Origin: Methylolobus aquaticus
Lineage (GTDB): Bacteria; Pseudomonadota; Gammaproteobacteria; Methylococcales; Methylococcaceae
Reading direction: 5' to 3'
Length of the DNA stretch: 64,000 nucleotides
NCBI GenBank assembly: GCA_004168015.1
Contig: SEYW01000003.1
Span: forward strand, 124,001 to 188,000
Shown: positions 1 to 8,750 of the stretch, piece by piece
Position numbering within the stretch: position 1 is the first letter of the stretch
Layout of the letters: the number at the start of each line of letters is the position of its first letter
Notes under the pieces: model-generated
What the model saw: the letters and a program-made list of their open reading frames with translations, nothing else
Database searches by the model: none
Told to the model about the DNA's origin: nothing
Position numbers and translations under genes: made by a program

Positions 1-170
1 TCGGGCAATAGGTCCAGCAGGGCCACGGTCAGCAAGGCACCGAGCGCGAAACTGACGCCGTGCGGCACGATGTCGGGATGACGGTGATGGGGGATCAGCA
101 GCAGCATCGATGCCGCCGCAACGCTCAGTACTCCACCCAGCAGCGTGAAGGCCACGATCCAGATCAGCAT
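1..170 (-). CDS. ZIP-family metal transporter, N-terminal fragment (runs off the window)
   Basis: Only the first 56 codons are present; the gene continues past the left edge. The visible part is a hydrophobic helix (residues about 2-26, with LLGGVLSVAA), a short His-containing loop (PHHRHP) and a second helix with SFALGALL ending in DLLP. This two-helix start is typical of ZIP (ZupT-like) divalent metal transporters of the inner membrane, which import Zn2+, Fe2+ or related ions. The ATG at 170 is used; an in-frame ATG at 188 would add six residues. The gene follows pgeF by a few tens of bases on the same strand and may be the last gene of rluD-pgeF-zip. The family call rests on a short stretch. 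Confidence 0.65.
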   Translation of the reverse strand, partial: MLIWIVAFTLLGGVLSVAAASMLLLIPHHRHPDIVPHGVSFALGALLTVALLDLLP

Positions 171-204
171 CCCGCCACCGCCCCGCATGCGGGAATGCGC
201 TGCC

Positions 205-927
205 CTACACGCGCCATATCAGCGTCGCCATACGCCCCGTGATGCCATCCCGCCGGTACGAAAAGAAGCGGTCCGGATCGCTGTACGTGCAGTGCCCGCC
301 CCCGTAGCAGTCGTCAACGCCGACAGTGTGCAGCTGCCGGCGGGCGATCGCGTAGATGTCGGCCAACCACTTGCCGTCGCCAACGGAACGGAAAGCGCCA
401 GCCAGCTCCGCATCGCCGGTAAGAAAGGTATCGCGCACCTCGTTGCCGACCTCGAAGGCCTCCGGCCCGATGGCCGGCCCGAGCCACGCGATCAGGCGGC
501 GCGTCCCCATTGCGGTGACAGTCGTTTCCAGGATGCCGGCCGCCAGACTCCGCCATCCGCCATGCACCGCCGCAACGCATTGTCCGTCGACAGAACACAG
601 CAGTACCGGGAGACAATCGGCCGTCATGACCGCACAGACCGGCCCAACGGCGGCGGTGAACGCCCCATCCGCTTCCGAACCGGTGGCGCCTTCCGCATCG
701 ACCACGCGGGAACCGTGCACCTGCCGGAGCCAGACCGGCTCCGAGGGCAGAGCCAGTGCCTCGCGCACCCGCTGCCGATTGCGCTGCACGACGGCGGCGG
801 CGTCGCCGACGTGATCGCCCAGATTGAGTGCCGCGTAGGAACCCTGGCTGAATCCGCCGGCCCGCAGCAAGCTGGCGGCCCGCACGCCCGGCGGCGCCGG
901 CCATTCCGGCGTCAGCCAGAACGTCAT
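205..927 (-). CDS. pgeF: Peptidoglycan editing factor PgeF (YfiH / multicopper-polyphenol-oxidase-like)
   Basis: 240-residue protein of the YfiH/PgeF family, cytoplasmic enzymes that remove misincorporated amino acids from peptidoglycan precursors; relatives hydrolyse or phosphorolyse purine nucleosides. Family motifs are present in order: QVHGSRVV, TADCLPVLL, AVHGGWRSLAAGIL, GPAIGPEAFEVG and a C-terminal CTYSDPDRFFSYRRD. They supply the conserved His-Cys-His metal set. The ATG at 927 is chosen because GAGGGAGGAGG lies just before it and because it overlaps the rluD stop by four bases (ATGA), so the two genes are probably translationally coupled. Longer upstream starts would lie inside rluD. 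Family assignment is secure; substrate is from family knowledge. Confidence 0.93.
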   Translation of the reverse strand: MTFWLTPEWPAPPGVRAASLLRAGGFSQGSYAALNLGDHVGDAAAVVQRNRQRVREALALPSEPVWLRQVHGSRVVDAEGATGSEADGAFTAAVGPVCAVMTADCLPVLLCSVDGQCVAAVHGGWRSLAAGILETTVTAMGTRRLIAWLGPAIGPEAFEVGNEVRDTFLTGDAELAGAFRSVGDGKWLADIYAIARRQLHTVGVDDCYGGGHCTYSDPDRFFSYRRDGITGRMATLIWRV

Positions 928-1883
928 GCCTCCTCCCTCAACACGGCCAGTAGGCCACGAAGATCGGCTGGCATCGGAGCGCACCATTCGAGCGATTCGC
1001 CGCTGGTGGGGTGCTGCAGTCCCAGGCGTTCAGCGTGCAGGGCCTGACGCCGGAAGCCGCGGAGCGCAACCGAAACCGTCTCGCTTGCGCCGGCCGGCAA
1101 GCGCAGCCGACCGTAGACCGGATCGCCGACGAGGGGATGATGCAGATGACTCATGTGAACGCGGATCTGGTGGGTGCGGCCGGTCTCCAGACTGACCCGC
1201 AGCAAGGTGTGTTGGGACAAACGTTCTTCAACCCGAAAATGCGTGACGGAGGGTTTACCCGCATGGTGTACGGCAAAACGCTTGCGGTCGACCGGATGAC
1301 GGCCGATGGGCTGATCCACGGTCCCGCCCGCGATGACCTCTCCCTGCACCAGAGCCAGGTATTGCCGCCGCGCTGTCCTGGCCTGGAGTTGCTCTACCAG
1401 CGACTTGTGGGCCGTCAGCGAGCGCGCAACCATCAGCAGGCCGCTGGTGTCCTTGTCGAGGCGATGCACGATACCGCAGCGCGGCAGCTTCGCCAATTCC
1501 GGCATCGCGTGCAGCAGTGCGTTCAACAACGTGCCACGACTATGGCCGGCTGCCGGATGGACAACGAGTCCGGCCGGTTTGTCAATAATGACAAGATCGG
1601 CATCCTGATGGACGATACGCAGCGGCAGATCTTCGGCGACATCGCCCACGGTCTCCTCGAGGTCCGCCCGCAGGGCCACGACTTCGCCACCGACGATGCG
1701 CTGCCGCGGCGCCACCTGGGCGCCGTCCAGCAGCGCACACCCGTTGCGGATCCAGCTCTGGAGCCGGCTCCGTGAGTACGCGGGAAATAGCTCGGTCAAT
1801 GCCTGATCGAAACGCAGGCCAGCCAGATGATCCGGAATCGCTACGACCTGGTCCGACCCTGGCGGCGCTGAAGCATCAGTCAT
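924..1883 (-). CDS. rluD: 23S rRNA pseudouridine(1911/1915/1917) synthase RluD
   Basis: 319 residues. The N-terminal S4 RNA-binding domain (about residues 15-75) is followed by a pseudouridine synthase domain with the catalytic motif HRLDKDTSGLL, whose Asp attacks the uracil base, and the later GRTHQIRVH motif. RluD modifies helix 69 of 23S rRNA, which is important for ribosome assembly. The ATG at 1883 is preferred over an upstream non-ATG extension because S4 homology starts shortly after it and the extension would run into bamD. It is transcribed divergently from bamD and is coupled to pgeF by an ATGA overlap. The rluD-pgeF pair next to divergent bamD is a common gammaproteobacterial arrangement. 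Confidence 0.95.
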   Translation of the reverse strand: MTDASAPPGSDQVVAIPDHLAGLRFDQALTELFPAYSRSRLQSWIRNGCALLDGAQVAPRQRIVGGEVVALRADLEETVGDVAEDLPLRIVHQDADLVIIDKPAGLVVHPAAGHSRGTLLNALLHAMPELAKLPRCGIVHRLDKDTSGLLMVARSLTAHKSLVEQLQARTARRQYLALVQGEVIAGGTVDQPIGRHPVDRKRFAVHHAGKPSVTHFRVEERLSQHTLLRVSLETGRTHQIRVHMSHLHHPLVGDPVYGRLRLPAGASETVSVALRGFRRQALHAERLGLQHPTSGESLEWCAPMPADLRGLLAVLREEA

Positions 1884-1891
1884 GATTGTCG

Positions 1892-1897
1892 GTATAA
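1892..1897 (+). promoter_or_regulatory. Candidate -10 box of the bamD promoter
   Basis: A perfect TATAAT lies 34 bases before the bamD ATG in the short rluD-bamD divergent gap. The expected -35 position, inside the rluD start, is poor (TGAAGC), so the call rests mainly on the -10 and its placement. Confidence 0.5.
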
Positions 1898-1930
1898 TCC
1901 CGAATCCCGGTCCAGAACGACTTTTCCCGC

Positions 1931-2824
1931 ATGGTTTCCTCGCGTTCACGATCCAGGATCGCCGACTACTTGAGGCACCTGGGTATGCTGCTGCTGTTCG
2001 CTTCACTGTCCGCGTGTTCGGTCACCAAGGACTTCTCGTCCCTGACGAACATCTTCTCGGGCGACGACAGCGAGGAGCCGCAGGACGAATTCTCGGCTTA
2101 CACGGAAGAACAGTTCGCCGAGGAAGCCAAGATTGCTCTCGATGAAGAACGGTGGACCAAGGCCATCCAATTATACGAGAAACTGGAAGCACGTTACCCA
2201 TTCGGTCCGTATACCACGCAAGCACAGATCAACATCGCCTACGCCTACTACAAGAACAACGAGCCCGACTCCGCGCTCGCCGCTGTCGACCGATTCATCA
2301 AGCTGAACCCGGCGCATCCCAATGTCGACTATGCGTACTATTTGAAAGGGCTGATCAACTACAACCGTGGCCTGACCTTCGTCGATCGCTTCGTTCCGAC
2401 CGATCCGTCCCAGCGTGACCCCGGCGCCGCGCGACTCGCCTTTCGCGACTTCGAGGAACTGGTCAACAAGTTTCCCAACAGCCGGTATGCGGAAGACTCG
2501 CGGAAGCGCATCACCGCATTGCGTAACAATCTCGCGATGTATGAATTGCATGTGGCCGAATACTATATGCGCCGCGGCGCCTACCTCGCCGCATCGCGCC
2601 GCGGCGCGGAAATCCTGCGCAACTACCAGCGCACGCCCGCAGTGCCTGAAGCGCTGCAGATCATGGAAGCGGCCTACCGGAAGCTGGAGATGGACGATCT
2701 GGCCGACGACATCAGCCGGGTCTACGCCTTCAACTACGCGAACGGCGTCCCCACCGAGGCCGAGGGCCTCGAATACGAACCCGCGCTCGCCGAACGTGTG
2801 ATGCGGACCCTGGGCTTCGAATGA
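1931..2824 (+). CDS. bamD: Outer-membrane assembly lipoprotein BamD (ComL)
   Basis: Essential lipoprotein of the BAM complex that inserts beta-barrel proteins into the outer membrane. The product has a hydrophobic signal with lipobox LSAC (lipidated Cys near residue 29), then TPR repeats: FAEEAKIALDEERWTKAIQLYEKLEARYP is the typical BamD first repeat, followed by TQAQINIAYAYYKNNE and later helices. It is 297 residues from the ATG at 1931; an in-frame ATG at 1985 directly before the hydrophobic core, with GAGG upstream, gives a more conventional lipoprotein signal and is an equally good start. It diverges from rluD. Function is secure. Confidence 0.95.
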   Translation: MVSSRSRSRIADYLRHLGMLLLFASLSACSVTKDFSSLTNIFSGDDSEEPQDEFSAYTEEQFAEEAKIALDEERWTKAIQLYEKLEARYPFGPYTTQAQINIAYAYYKNNEPDSALAAVDRFIKLNPAHPNVDYAYYLKGLINYNRGLTFVDRFVPTDPSQRDPGAARLAFRDFEELVNKFPNSRYAEDSRKRITALRNNLAMYELHVAEYYMRRGAYLAASRRGAEILRNYQRTPAVPEALQIMEAAYRKLEMDDLADDISRVYAFNYANGVPTEAEGLEYEPALAERVMRTLGFE

Positions 2825-3256
2825 GGCCAACGTCCGGGTCGTTCGCGCCTTGCGCACCCGGGGCCGCTCTCGCTCCATAATCGACCGCGCCAAACAGAAG
2901 GAGAGCGCTCTACCCGCGGCCGAATGGGCCAGCGCGCAACGAGCCAGCAACCCTACCGACAAGGTCCGGAGGGCGCCCTCGACACGCAGCAGGGCAAGAG
3001 CACAGGGCGGCCGGGCTCCGCCTTGCTCGGTCCGGGTCACTGCCGGGCAGTGCGATCAGCGAACCGCTACTCGGGTCACGCGGCCGCACGGTCGGACGAG
3101 TGCATCGCTCACCACTTATCACGGGAGGCGCGGCGAAGCCGCTCAGAGCGCGCTAAATGGCCCCGTCCGGCATCCATACCGATCTTTCTGGCGGGGGATG
3201 AGCTTCCGCCCGATCTCCGTCCGCCACGATTAGGAATCTGGAGCAGAAAACGGTTC
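2825..3256. other. 432-bp gap between bamD and the PfkB kinase, no gene recognised
   Basis: No convincing coding sequence is seen on either strand; the open frames are GC-driven and lack family character. The stretch holds a perfect 10-bp palindrome AGAGCGCTCT at 2902-2911 and a perfect 6-bp hairpin CACTGC-CGG-GCAGTG at 3038-3052, with several looser GC-rich inverted repeats. I could not match it to 6S RNA, RNase P RNA, tmRNA or a known riboswitch core by eye. Confidence 0.4.
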
Positions 3257-4180
3257 ATGGCCAAGTCGTCTTCCCCTGCTACACTCGACGTCCTCTGCGT
3301 CGGGCACGCCTCGTTCGATCTGGTACTCACCGTGCCGCACCATCCGGATGCGGACGAAAAGCTCTTTGCGGATAACCTGCTTGGCTGCGGCGGTGGGCCG
3401 GCCGCGAACGCGGCTATCACGGCGGCCCGCCTGGGTTCACTCGCGGCCTTCGCCGGCTATCTCGGACAAGATCTTTACGGCTCCACGCATCTCGAGGAAC
3501 TGCAGCACGCTCGTGTGGACACGCGGCTCGTGGCCCGCGGCAGCAGCCCGACACCGCTCTCGGTGGTTCTCGTGAAGCCGGACGGGCGCCGTGCCCTGGT
3601 CAACTACAAGGGCGGAACGGAGGCTCTCCGGGCTGATGCGATCGACTTCTCGCCTCTGGCACCCAGGGTCGTGCTGTTCGACGGCCACGAGCCCGACATC
3701 TCGACCCCACTGGCCACCGATATCCGGCGCGCCGGCTCGGCCATCACCGTGCTCGATGCCGGGTCGCTACATCGGGGAACGCAGGCGTTAATGGGACACG
3801 TCGACCACCTGGTCTGCTCCGAAAAATTCGCGGCGCAGTGGTTGCAGAAGGACGACCCCGCAGAGGCGCTCGGCCGGCTCGCGCAGGTCGCACCGGCGGT
3901 GGTCATCACGCTGGGGGAACGCGGCTTGATCTGGCGCATCGGCGGGGAGCAAGGTACGCTGAACGCGTTTGAGATCAACGCAGTTGACACGACCGGTGCG
4001 GGCGATGCCTTCCACGGGGCATTCGCCGCCGGCCTGGCAGCGGGGCTCCCGTGGACAGAGTTGCTGCGCCTGGCCAGTGCCGCCGGCGCGCTGTGCTGTG
4101 AGCGCCTCGGTGCCCGGCCGGCGATACCGACTCAGGCCGAGGTGTCCGCGCTGCTGTCCCGCGGCACCGCTGTCGGCTAG
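3257..4180 (+). CDS. PfkB-family (ribokinase-type) carbohydrate kinase
   Basis: 307 residues from the ATG at 3257. It has both PfkB signatures: an N-terminal substrate-side motif with GCGGGPAANAAITAARLG (about residues 37-54) and the C-terminal DTTGAGDAFHGAFAAGL, whose GAGD forms the anion hole and supplies the catalytic Asp. Such kinases phosphorylate sugars or nucleosides (ribose, fructose, adenosine) in the cytoplasm. The substrate cannot be read from sequence. The open frame extends 111 codons upstream without PfkB homology, so the ATG before MAKSS is used. It is convergent with der and shares a small hairpin with it at 4194-4207. Confidence 0.85.
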   Translation: MAKSSSPATLDVLCVGHASFDLVLTVPHHPDADEKLFADNLLGCGGGPAANAAITAARLGSLAAFAGYLGQDLYGSTHLEELQHARVDTRLVARGSSPTPLSVVLVKPDGRRALVNYKGGTEALRADAIDFSPLAPRVVLFDGHEPDISTPLATDIRRAGSAITVLDAGSLHRGTQALMGHVDHLVCSEKFAAQWLQKDDPAEALGRLAQVAPAVVITLGERGLIWRIGGEQGTLNAFEINAVDTTGAGDAFHGAFAAGLAAGLPWTELLRLASAAGALCCERLGARPAIPTQAEVSALLSRGTAVG

Positions 4181-4193
4181 CAGACCGACCCTA

Positions 4194-4207
4194 TCCGCAT
4201 GAGCGGA
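4194..4207. terminator. Small convergent hairpin between pfkB-like gene and der
   Basis: TCCGC-ATGA-GCGGA lies between the two convergent stops. On the plus strand a CTCAGTGC spacer and five T follow, so any terminator would be weak and bidirectional. The short stem keeps confidence low. Confidence 0.35.
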
Positions 4208-4208
4208 C

Positions 4209-5606
4209 TCAGTGCTTTTTCTTGACGTGCCGCATCATGCGGCGACGACTGCGCACCTGTCTTTCCGTCAGTTCGTTTTTGCGGCCCTTGAAAGGGTTGA
4301 GCGAACTGCGGAAATCGAGGCGCACCGGCACGCTCTGCAAGTCCAGCGCGGCGCGAAAGGCGTTCATCAGGTAGCGGCGATAGGCACCGGGTAACTCGTC
4401 GGTCTGATTTCCGTGAATCACGATCGTCGGCGGGTTGTGCCCCCCCATGTGGGCCACCTTGAGCCGGATCCGGCGCCCCCTAACCAGCGGCGGCTGATGG
4501 TCGGCCTGGAACTCCTGCAGCAGGCGCGTCAACAGCGAGGTCGGAAAGGCCGCGACCACAGAGCGGTGAATCTGGTCGACCGCCTCGAGCAGGTGCCCAA
4601 CGCCGGTGCCGTGCAGGGCCGAGATGAAATGCTTCTCGGCGAAATCGATGAAGGGCAGCTTGACGTCGATTTGCCGTCGCACGCGTTCCCTTTGATCTCC
4701 GGTCAGACCGTCCCACTTGTTCAGCGCAATCAGCAGGCCGCGCCCCATCTCGACGACGAGCCCCAGCAAATTGGCATCCTGGTCAGTGACGCCTTCGCTG
4801 GCATCGACCAGATAGATCACGACCTCGGCCTGTTCGACCGCCTTCAGCGCCTTGATCGCACTGAATTTCTCGATGACCTCCGAGACTCTGGCACGGCGGC
4901 GCAGACCGGCGGTGTCGATCAGCACATAGGCCTTGCCGTCCTTTTCGAACGGAACGTCGATACTGTCGCGTGTCGTACCGGGCTGGTCGAAGACGACCAC
5001 CCGCTGCTCACCGAGGATACGGTTCACGAGCGTCGACTTTCCGACATTCGGACGGCCGACGACAGCGATCCGGATACCGGGCGGTCCGGATGCCTCGGCA
5101 TCGGCGTCTGCCGGTGGTAGCAACTCGTCGAGCCGGGACAGCAATGCCTCCATCCCGGAGCCATGCGCGGCGGCGACCGGCAGCGGCTCGCCCAGCCCGA
5201 GTCCATGGAAGTCTGCCGTCACGACGTCGCTGCGCAGACCATCGACCTTATTCGCAACGACGACTAGCGGCTTGCCCATCCGGCGCAGCCGTTCGGAGAA
5301 ATACTGATCGCTGACGTTCAGGCCGGCGCGCGCGTCTACCAGAAACAGGATGACATCGGCCTCCTGGAGCGCGGCATCGACCTGCCGCATGGACATCTCG
5401 TCGATGCCATCGGCCATCTCCACCATACCCCCGGTATCGACGACCAGGAAGCGACGCTCACCCAGTTGCGCGCGGCCGTACCGCCGATCCCGGGTCAGGC
5501 CCGGATAATCGGCGACCAGGGCATCGCGGCTGCGCGTCAGGACGTTGAACAGCGTCGACTTGCCGACATTCGGGCGCCCAACCAGAGCGACAACCGGCAG
5601 GCCCAT
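4209..5606 (-). CDS. der: Ribosome biogenesis GTPase Der (EngA)
   Basis: 465 residues, the normal Der length. It carries two tandem GTPase domains, each with a full set of motifs: GRPNVGKST and DTGG with NKVD in domain 1 (from residue 9), and GRPNVGKST, DTAGLRRR and NKWD in domain 2 (from about residue 185). A C-terminal KH-like domain and basic tail (RRRMMRHVKKKH) follow. Der is essential for 50S subunit maturation. The ATG overlaps the bamB stop by one base (TGATG), so it is the last gene of the hisS-yfgM-bamB-der operon. Confidence 0.97.
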   Translation of the reverse strand: MGLPVVALVGRPNVGKSTLFNVLTRSRDALVADYPGLTRDRRYGRAQLGERRFLVVDTGGMVEMADGIDEMSMRQVDAALQEADVILFLVDARAGLNVSDQYFSERLRRMGKPLVVVANKVDGLRSDVVTADFHGLGLGEPLPVAAAHGSGMEALLSRLDELLPPADADAEASGPPGIRIAVVGRPNVGKSTLVNRILGEQRVVVFDQPGTTRDSIDVPFEKDGKAYVLIDTAGLRRRARVSEVIEKFSAIKALKAVEQAEVVIYLVDASEGVTDQDANLLGLVVEMGRGLLIALNKWDGLTGDQRERVRRQIDVKLPFIDFAEKHFISALHGTGVGHLLEAVDQIHRSVVAAFPTSLLTRLLQEFQADHQPPLVRGRRIRLKVAHMGGHNPPTIVIHGNQTDELPGAYRRYLMNAFRAALDLQSVPVRLDFRSSLNPFKGRKNELTERQVRSRRRMMRHVKKKH

Positions 5607-6790
5607 CAGTCGAGGCTCACTGCGGCGAGCGTGCCGCCGGAACTGTAGGCATACACGACATCGTCAAAGACCACTGGCGGGGCCTCTATCGGGGTGTCGT
5701 CGATCTGGATCCGTCCAGCGACGCTACCGTCCTCCTTGGAAAGGAAATGCAGATAACCTTCCATGTCGCCGACGACGAGCCAGTTTCGGACCGGAACGGG
5801 CGCAGTCAGTCGCCGTTGATGCAGGGCGGCCTGCTTCCACAGGTCACCGCCGTTGCCCACATCCAGTTGCCATACGTCGCTCACCGGATCCGTCAGATAG
5901 AGAAAACGTCGGTCCGCCGACAGCCCGGTGGGCGTGGACAGGTTCTCTCGCCGCCACAGCACCTCGCCATTGCTGAGCCCGACCGACGCGATGCCGCCCT
6001 GGTAACCGGACACGTAGGCCGTGTCACCCTTGATGACCGGCGTCGAGTCGATGTCAACCAGCCGCTCGATCTCGGAACGGCCATGGGGGATCGCGATGAC
6101 CGCTTCCCACTCCTGCTTGCCGTCTTCGAAGCGCAGCGCCATCAGCTTGCCGCTCGCGTAACCGTCCAGCACGAGGTCACCGGCGATGACCGGGGCGCCC
6201 CGGCTGCGCACGGACAGCGGCGGCACCGAACGTTCGTGGGACCACAGCGTGGCGCCGGTCTTTTCATCCAGGGCCGCGATGCGGCCGTCATTGCTGCGCA
6301 CCAGTACCCGCCCCCGGGTGATCTGCGGGAAGGCCAGGACTTCACTGCTGACGCTGGTGCGCCAGGCGATCTCGCCGCTATCGGGGTTGATCGCCAGCAC
6401 ATCGCCATTGTTCGATGCCACCACCAGTACGGTCTTGCCGATGACGGGGCCAGCCGTCAGCGTCAGCTCGACTTCCGTCGACCACAACTCGTTGCCGGTG
6501 GCCCGGTCGTAAGCCACAAGATACCCGAGGCGATCGGCAATGAAGACCCGGCCCGAGTCCACCGCCGGACGCAGGTTGACGTACTGGCCATCGTAGCCTT
6601 TACCGATGTCGTGATCCCACAGCGTGCGCACCGACAGGGTCGGCGTGATCTCCGCCAACTCGACGGGCGGATCGACTGGCTCGGTGGTATCGAACAGCTC
6701 GGTCAGCCCGCTGAACCCCTCCTTCAGCGCACCGAGGCCGGCACAGCCCGCCAGCAACGCACTCAGCAGCAACAGGGCAAGGCGCGTCAC
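5606..6790 (-). CDS. bamB: Outer-membrane assembly lipoprotein BamB
   Basis: 394-residue lipoprotein with signal MTRLALLLLSALLAGC (lipidated Cys16) and repeated PQQ-like beta-propeller blades, for example DRATGNELW, DPDSGEIAW-type, DEKTGATLW and LSNGEVLW. BamB is an eight-bladed propeller that docks on BamA POTRA domains and helps deliver outer-membrane proteins. The start overlaps the yfgM-like stop by four bases (ATGA) and the end overlaps der by one base, which indicates tight coupling. The order yfgM-bamB-der is the classical gammaproteobacterial arrangement. Confidence 0.95.
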   Translation of the reverse strand: MTRLALLLLSALLAGCAGLGALKEGFSGLTELFDTTEPVDPPVELAEITPTLSVRTLWDHDIGKGYDGQYVNLRPAVDSGRVFIADRLGYLVAYDRATGNELWSTEVELTLTAGPVIGKTVLVVASNNGDVLAINPDSGEIAWRTSVSSEVLAFPQITRGRVLVRSNDGRIAALDEKTGATLWSHERSVPPLSVRSRGAPVIAGDLVLDGYASGKLMALRFEDGKQEWEAVIAIPHGRSEIERLVDIDSTPVIKGDTAYVSGYQGGIASVGLSNGEVLWRRENLSTPTGLSADRRFLYLTDPVSDVWQLDVGNGGDLWKQAALHQRRLTAPVPVRNWLVVGDMEGYLHFLSKEDGSVAGRIQIDDTPIEAPPVVFDDVVYAYSSGGTLAAVSLD

Positions 6791-7422
6791 GATTTCGGCG
6801 CCGCCAGATCCTGGAGTTTCAGCTCGAGGAAGGGCGAACTTTGGCCCAGTTGTTTGGCCTGGAGGTACGCGGTCCTAGCCTCCTCGGTGCGGGCCAGCGA
6901 CAGCAGCAGATCCCCCTTGAGTTCGGCGTAAAGTCCCTGATAGGCCTCGGCCTTCTTGGCTTCCGGCGCGTCCATCAGTTTCAGGCCTTCTTCCTCCTGA
7001 TGCAGCGCCAGCATCACCTGTGCGGCTCGCAACCGGGCCAGCGCCTTCAGGTTATCGTCCTTGGCGTTCGCCAGAACGGTCAGCAGTTGATCCCGGGCAC
7101 CCACGAGATCGCCGCCGGCCATCTTGTACTTCGCACTGAACAGCCGCCCATACCATGCGTAGGCCGTCGACGGAAACTCGTCTGCCAAACGCTGGCTGAG
7201 TTTCAGCGCCGCTTCGGATTGCTTGTCATCATCGGCCTTCAGCAGTTGCTGAAACACGCCCGATGCCTGCTCGGCGGTTTGCTGCTGGCGGCTCTGCCAG
7301 ACATTCCAACCGGCGACGATCAAGGCCCCGAAGCCCACCCCGAACACGACCGAACGCGCATTCTCCTTCCACCAGCGCTTCAGCGCCTCGACGCGTTCTT
7401 CCTCGGTTAAATAATCATCCAT
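6787..7422 (-). CDS. yfgM: YfgM-like membrane-anchored TPR protein (ancillary SecYEG translocon subunit)
   Basis: 211 residues. A short cytoplasmic start rich in acidic residues (DDYLTEEERVEALKRWW) precedes one transmembrane helix (about 25-43, VVFGVGFGALIVAGW), then a periplasmic TPR-like domain. This is the YfgM layout; E. coli YfgM associates with SecYEG and PpiD. The ATG at 7422 is chosen because the TEEE-R-WW motif normally starts the protein; the frame extends upstream into hisS. It lies 10 bases after hisS and overlaps bamB by four bases. Confidence 0.9.
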   Translation of the reverse strand: MDDYLTEEERVEALKRWWKENARSVVFGVGFGALIVAGWNVWQSRQQQTAEQASGVFQQLLKADDDKQSEAALKLSQRLADEFPSTAYAWYGRLFSAKYKMAGGDLVGARDQLLTVLANAKDDNLKALARLRAAQVMLALHQEEEGLKLMDAPEAKKAEAYQGLYAELKGDLLLSLARTEEARTAYLQAKQLGQSSPFLELKLQDLAAPKS

Positions 7423-7432
7423 CGTGTATGCC

Positions 7433-8710
7433 TCAAAATCGGAAAAAATCGCGGAGATACTGCGGCAGCACCGACTGCTCCAAGGTAGTCTGATCACCGC
7501 CACCGCGCAGCGGCTTGACGCCGATCACGCCCACACGCGCCTCATCCTCACCCAGGATCAGCGCCAGCGCGGCCCCGCTACGGTCAGCCCGCTTGAACTG
7601 TGACTTGAAGCTGCCGGCACCGCAATTGGCGACCAGCTGCAACTGAGGCAGCGCGTCGCGCAGTCTTTCGGCCAGGACGCCGCCATGGCGCTCTGCGCTC
7701 TCCCCTACCTGGATCAGATAGACATGCGGCGCAGCGACGTCCACGCCCGCCGCCCCATCGTCCAGCAGTTCGATCAGACGCTCGACGCCGAGCGCGAAAC
7801 CGATGGCCGCCGAACCGCGTCCACCGAGTTGCTCGACCAGACCGTCGTAGCGGCCGCCCGCGCACACCGTGCCCTGCGCCCCGAGTTCGGTCGTCACCCA
7901 CTCGAACACGGTCTTGCAGTAGTAGTCCAGGCCGCGTACCAGCCGCGGATTGAGCACGTAGGCGAGCCCCGCGAGTTCCAGCCTTTCGCGCAGACCGTCG
8001 AAATGGCGCCGTGACTCGTCACCGAGGAAGTCGCTGAAAGCCGGAGCGTCGGCTATCAGCGCGGCCAGATCGGGGTTCTTGCTGTCGAGAATACGCAGCG
8101 GGTTCGCTTCGAGGCGGCGCAGGCTGTCGGGATCGAGCAGGGTCCGATAACGGCCGAAGTAATCCACCAGTTCGGCACGATAGGCGAGACGTTCGTCCAG
8201 CGTGCCCAGAGAGTTCAGCTGCAGTTCCAGGCGACCCGCGAGATTCAGCGCCGACCATAGCCGGCGGCTCAGCAGGATGACCTCGGCATCGATATCGGGC
8301 CCCGGCATGCCGTAGGCCTCCACCCCGATCTGATGAAACTGCCGATAGCGCCCTTTCTGTGGCCGCTCGTGCCGAAACATCGGCCCACCGTACCACAGTC
8401 GCAGTACTTGATTATGAAGCAGACCGTGTTCCAGGCAGGCGCGCAAGCAGCCGGCCGTTCCCTCCGGTCTGAGCGTCAGCGAGTCTCCATTGCGGTCGCC
8501 AAACGTGTACATCTCCTTCTCGACGATGTCCGTCACCTCGCCGATCGAGCGCTGGAACAGCTCGGTCTTCTCGACGATCGGCAGCCGGATCTCGCCGTAT
8601 CCGTAGGCGCCCATCACCCGGCGCACTTCGGCTTCAAGACGCTGCCAAGCGGGAGTCCGATCCGGCAGGATGTCATGCATCCCGCGTATGGCCTGTACCT
8701 TGTCTGTCAT
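7433..8710 (-). CDS. hisS: Histidyl-tRNA synthetase
   Basis: 425 residues, class II synthetase. Visible features: N-terminal IRGMHDILP (a HisRS hallmark), motif 2 with [21 protein letters not shown], the His-specific [15 protein letters not shown] and motif 3 GFALGVERL, followed by the alpha/beta anticodon-binding domain. It charges tRNA-His with histidine. The ATG at 8710 fits the usual [13 protein letters not shown] start; the longer frame overlaps pilW. It begins 40 bases after pilW and starts the hisS-yfgM-bamB-der block. The ispG and rodZ genes often found just upstream are not here. Confidence 0.96.
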   Translation of the reverse strand: MTDKVQAIRGMHDILPDRTPAWQRLEAEVRRVMGAYGYGEIRLPIVEKTELFQRSIGEVTDIVEKEMYTFGDRNGDSLTLRPEGTAGCLRACLEHGLLHNQVLRLWYGGPMFRHERPQKGRYRQFHQIGVEAYGMPGPDIDAEVILLSRRLWSALNLAGRLELQLNSLGTLDERLAYRAELVDYFGRYRTLLDPDSLRRLEANPLRILDSKNPDLAALIADAPAFSDFLGDESRRHFDGLRERLELAGLAYVLNPRLVRGLDYYCKTVFEWVTTELGAQGTVCAGGRYDGLVEQLGGRGSAAIGFALGVERLIELLDDGAAGVDVAAPHVYLIQVGESAERHGGVLAERLRDALPQLQLVANCGAGSFKSQFKRADRSGAALALILGEDEARVGVIGVKPLRGGGDQTTLEQSVLPQYLRDFFRF

Positions 8711-8750
8711 CGCGGCAATTGGGGTGATTATCGGAGGAAGCGCACTTTCA

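Noticed and set aside
2825-3256. 6S RNA, RNase P RNA, tmRNA or a known riboswitch
   Set aside because: None of the conserved core strings of these RNAs could be found by eye.
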